A stretch of 7,172 nt of DNA from Chloroflexota bacterium. GTDB lineage: Bacteria > Chloroflexota > Anaerolineae > SpSt-600. The notes beneath the pieces were generated by a model. The model saw nothing but the letters and a program-made list of their open reading frames with translations. It was not told the origin of the DNA and ran no database searches. The stretch lies in contig DRAO01000034.1 in NCBI GenBank assembly GCA_011041825.1, positions 1 to 7,172 of the forward strand, written 5' to 3'. Positions 4,772 through 7,172 of this stretch are shown one piece after another. The translations under genes were made by a program, and so were the position numbers. Numbering within the stretch: the first letter of the stretch is position 1; every line of letters begins with the position of its first letter.

Positions 4772-7172
4772 ATGGGAAAACTGCTTAAGCTAACTGGATG
4801 CCTCCTCTTGGGAGTAGGAGGATTCATCGCTCTATTGTTGTTGATGAGCATCCTCACACAGCCCGCTACGGCGGTTCCGCCTCTCTCACCCCAGGATTAC
4901 ACCTTCGCCAGTGGCGGGACATTAACCCCCCTCGGTGCAGGTCAACCCAATGATACCCAACGTCGCAATGCCTATGAAGCCCTCTTCCACGCCATTTACA
5001 ACAGGGCTGAGCTGTATTGGACAGCGGTGACCGTTACGGTTAACGGCACCGATTATGCTCCCGGAGCAGTCATCGGCTCCCTCAGCGGTGATTTCTTCAG
5101 GGTCAGCTCCTCCGACCCGATAGATGTCCCCAGGTCTTTCTCCCTGCATCCGGTGAAGATTGCCCTCTTCTACAGCACCGTCCGGGACGAATATGACCAG
5201 GTGGTGACCTGGGAGGAGGGCGATTTTGAGCAGTTGCTGCGGGTCTACCTGTGGTGCCCGTTGGATGGCGACCGCTGTATCTATTTCGATGCTGTGGATG
5301 AAAGCGCCATTGCCAGCGGAGCCCTTGCCAATTACGATGTCCTCATCCTGCCCTCAATTCGCCTCGGTTGGGCCGATGAAGTGGCTGCTTCGCTGGGGGA
5401 TACAGGGCTCCAGGCCATTCGTGAATTCGTGGAGAGCGGGGGCTTCCTCTACGCTCAGTCCAATGCCTCATACCTGGTGGAGCAAGCGGGGCTTTTACCC
5501 TCAGGTACAGTTGACATAAATACTAGAGTGCTTGATGATGACATTGACAACGTTGCCCATTTGAACGTGCTGCTCCCTGACCATCCCCTCACCTTCTCCT
5601 GGCTCGACCGCACCACCTACATCCTGAACGAGCCCCTAATCACCGCCACTGCGGGGCTCACTGTAGTCGCTACCTTCACCGACACCACTCAGCCTGGTTC
5701 GGTGGCCATCGCTTGGCGGCCCTTCGGGTTGGGCAAGGTGGTTCTCTTCAATGGACATCCTTCGGACAAGATTTACTATTATCCCCAGGTTATTGATGCT
5801 CTCCTCTGGGCGATGGGGCGACGGGCTACCATCAGAGGTGAGCTCTGTCAGACCTATCGGGGCAATGTGCCTTGCAATATTATCCCGGCTTATGAGCCTG
5901 ATGTCCCTATTCGCATTACCACGACTTTCCGCAACCTATGGGATGTGAATCTCTGTGGCATAAGGATAACCGAAACCGTTCAGCCTGGCTTTGTCGTCTC
6001 TCAGAGCGATGTTAATCCTGCTCCTACAGAATTTTACACCACCCCTGACGGCAGCACCATCATTGTCTGGGAGCCCCATCTCAGTTTCGGTGGCACCCCT
6101 GGCACTCCTGGTACCCCGGGGGTTTACACCGGATGCGTAGCACCGGGAGAGTGGCACGGTACCTACATTGCCCGGACCCTCTCTCAGACGATGAAGGCAG
6201 GGTCGGCTTTAGTGAGCCGGGCCGAAGCCACCTATTTTGATAACTGGGATGTCCGCTATTATAAGCTGCGCCGCAATGACCTCTACGTTTCAGCTAAGAT
6301 GGCCGCCCGGTTGGTAGGGGATAGGGACATCGAACTCGATGCCATCTACCCGCTACGAGATCAGGGTGAATACTTCGACATCGCCCTTGTTCTGGAAAAT
6401 AAAGAGGAAACCGATGCTCATCAGACCCGGATCACCGACGTGGTGGCCCTTATCAGCCCTATCGTTGATGTGGATGACCAACGGCGCATCCCCAGGGTGA
6501 TAACCGATACCTGGGGCATCAGCGACACCGATTCCCTGTCCGATACCCTCTGGGCAGTGAACGAGGTTTTCTTCTACCGCACACCCGTGCCCGTTTACCC
6601 GCTGCCCACCTACATTGATGGCGTGCCCTCCGATGCCATTACGGTGGGCGTGCGCTATGGGCTGGCCACTTGGCTGAGCGGCCCCAGGCTGGTCTACACC
6701 TTCACCGGTAACTTCACCACCACGCCGGGGCTCTCCAACTCTATCACCATCCCGCCTGGCTACGAGCAGTTCATCACCGTCACCGCCGATGGCGACATCC
6801 TGCTGCCTGCTCTGCGGCTGGTGTGGGATTACGGGGACTTCCCCGCCTACGATTACCAGGAGCCAGCGGTGCGCTACGGCATCTTCAGCCACGAGGCTCT
6901 GAGCCGTACCGTCTCCTTCGCCAGCGACCCCATCTCCCCCAGCCTGGTGCTGGACGCCTCCGGCGGTTCAGTCTTCACCAACCTGGGCGGCCATCCCATC
7001 CCGTATCACGAATACCTGCGCAGCGGCATCGTCCACGTCCCCATCCCGCCGGAGATGTCTAGGGTAACCTGGCAGGACATCTGGAGCCGTCCCCACACGA
7101 TGACCTTACGCACCGTCTTCTACGATATCGTGCCCTTCCCGCCGCCGGAGTACCACGCCGTAGTCAACACCA
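4772..7172 (+). CDS. Large secreted protein with a degenerate glutamine-amidotransferase-like domain and long beta-rich ectodomain (3' end outside the window)
   Basis: The frame stays open for 800 codons to the edge of the window. A signal peptide is clear: MGKLLK, a hydrophobic core (about 7-28) and a likely cut after ATA (residue 34). Residues about 129-352 resemble the class I amidotransferase-like fold seen in ThuA and DUF4350-type proteins: NYDVLILPS (187-195), an EFVESGGFLYAQS strand-turn (219-230) and GKVVLFNGHPS (321-331). The position where active amidotransferases carry the nucleophilic Cys has no Cys, so a binding rather than catalytic role is more likely. The rest is rich in Thr, Pro and aromatic residues; about 355-500 looks like a DUF11-type immunoglobulin-like module with cysteines at 359, 368, 395 and 455, followed by a GGTPGTPGTPG linker-like run at 440-450 within it. 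Function is not recognised; a cell-surface or S-layer-associated role is inference. It is transcribed away from the glycan genes. Confidence 0.87.
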   Translation, partial: MGKLLKLTGCLLLGVGGFIALLLLMSILTQPATAVPPLSPQDYTFASGGTLTPLGAGQPNDTQRRNAYEALFHAIYNRAELYWTAVTVTVNGTDYAPGAVIGSLSGDFFRVSSSDPIDVPRSFSLHPVKIALFYSTVRDEYDQVVTWEEGDFEQLLRVYLWCPLDGDRCIYFDAVDESAIASGALANYDVLILPSIRLGWADEVAASLGDTGLQAIREFVESGGFLYAQSNASYLVEQAGLLPSGTVDINTRVLDDDIDNVAHLNVLLPDHPLTFSWLDRTTYILNEPLITATAGLTVVATFTDTTQPGSVAIAWRPFGLGKVVLFNGHPSDKIYYYPQVIDALLWAMGRRATIRGELCQTYRGNVPCNIIPAYEPDVPIRITTTFRNLWDVNLCGIRITETVQPGFVVSQSDVNPAPTEFYTTPDGSTIIVWEPHLSFGGTPGTPGTPGVYTGCVAPGEWHGTYIARTLSQTMKAGSALVSRAEATYFDNWDVRYYKLRRNDLYVSAKMAARLVGDRDIELDAIYPLRDQGEYFDIALVLENKEETDAHQTRITDVVALISPIVDVDDQRRIPRVITDTWGISDTDSLSDTLWAVNEVFFYRTPVPVYPLPTYIDGVPSDAITVGVRYGLATWLSGPRLVYTFTGNFTTTPGLSNSITIPPGYEQFITVTADGDILLPALRLVWDYGDFPAYDYQEPAVRYGIFSHEALSRTVSFASDPISPSLVLDASGGSVFTNLGGHPIPYHEYLRSGIVHVPIPPEMSRVTWQDIWSRPHTMTLRTVFYDIVPFPPPEYHAVVNT

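Noticed and set aside
4790..4801. LTGC near the N-terminus of the secreted protein, resembling a lipoprotein lipobox
   Set aside because: The Cys is at residue 10, before most of the hydrophobic core; a lipobox should follow the core. The ATA site at residue 34 fits ordinary signal peptidase cleavage better.
6353..6892. 179-codon minus-strand frame opposite the secreted-protein gene
   Set aside because: It is a Gly/His/Val-rich shadow of the strongly supported plus-strand frame, with no recognisable domain or ribosome site.

Overview
This is a 7.2 kb bacterial window of moderate-to-high GC with one markedly AT-rich stretch (about 530-1780). It holds five protein-coding genes and no RNA genes or CRISPR. 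The flavoprotein tail, the membrane-bound glycan enzymes and the very large secreted protein would fit an anaerobic bacterium such as a member of Chloroflexota. That placement is a low-confidence impression, because nothing here is a taxonomic marker.

Layout. (1) 1-504, plus strand: the 3' end of a succinate dehydrogenase/fumarate reductase-type flavoprotein, cut by the left edge. (2) 4390 down to 527, minus strand: a three-gene glycan-assembly cluster. In transcription order it encodes a multi-spanning UPF0104/AglD-type membrane protein (3398-4390), a fusion of a family 2 glycosyltransferase with a monotopic phosphoglycosyl transferase (1689-3305), and a second, membrane-anchored cellulose-synthase-like family 2 glycosyltransferase (527-1687). 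The last two are one base apart. The cluster converges on the flavoprotein gene with only 22 bases between them. (3) 4391-4771: a divergent control region with a good sigma-70-type promoter on each strand and, on the plus side, a leader of about 220 nt with three hairpin-forming segments. The last segment is a 63-bp element with perfect 13-bp inverted ends. (4) 4772-7172, plus strand: an open frame of 800 codons that runs off the right edge. It encodes a secreted protein with a signal peptide, a degenerate glutamine-amidotransferase-like domain and a long beta-rich, Thr/Pro-rich ectodomain.

How it may work together. The phosphoglycosyl transferase half of the fusion would start a glycan on a polyprenyl-phosphate carrier. 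The attached glycosyltransferase and the following one could extend it, and the multi-spanning protein could move or otherwise handle the lipid-linked product. That is nearly a complete small pathway in three genes. The divergent secreted protein is a candidate co-regulated surface partner or glycan acceptor; this is inference from position only.

Most notable points: the GT2-phosphoglycosyl transferase fusion; a GC break inside the 3' end of that fusion gene, suggesting recombination; the structured leader with its inverted-repeat element; and the large secreted protein, which is easily missed because it has no stop codon in the window.
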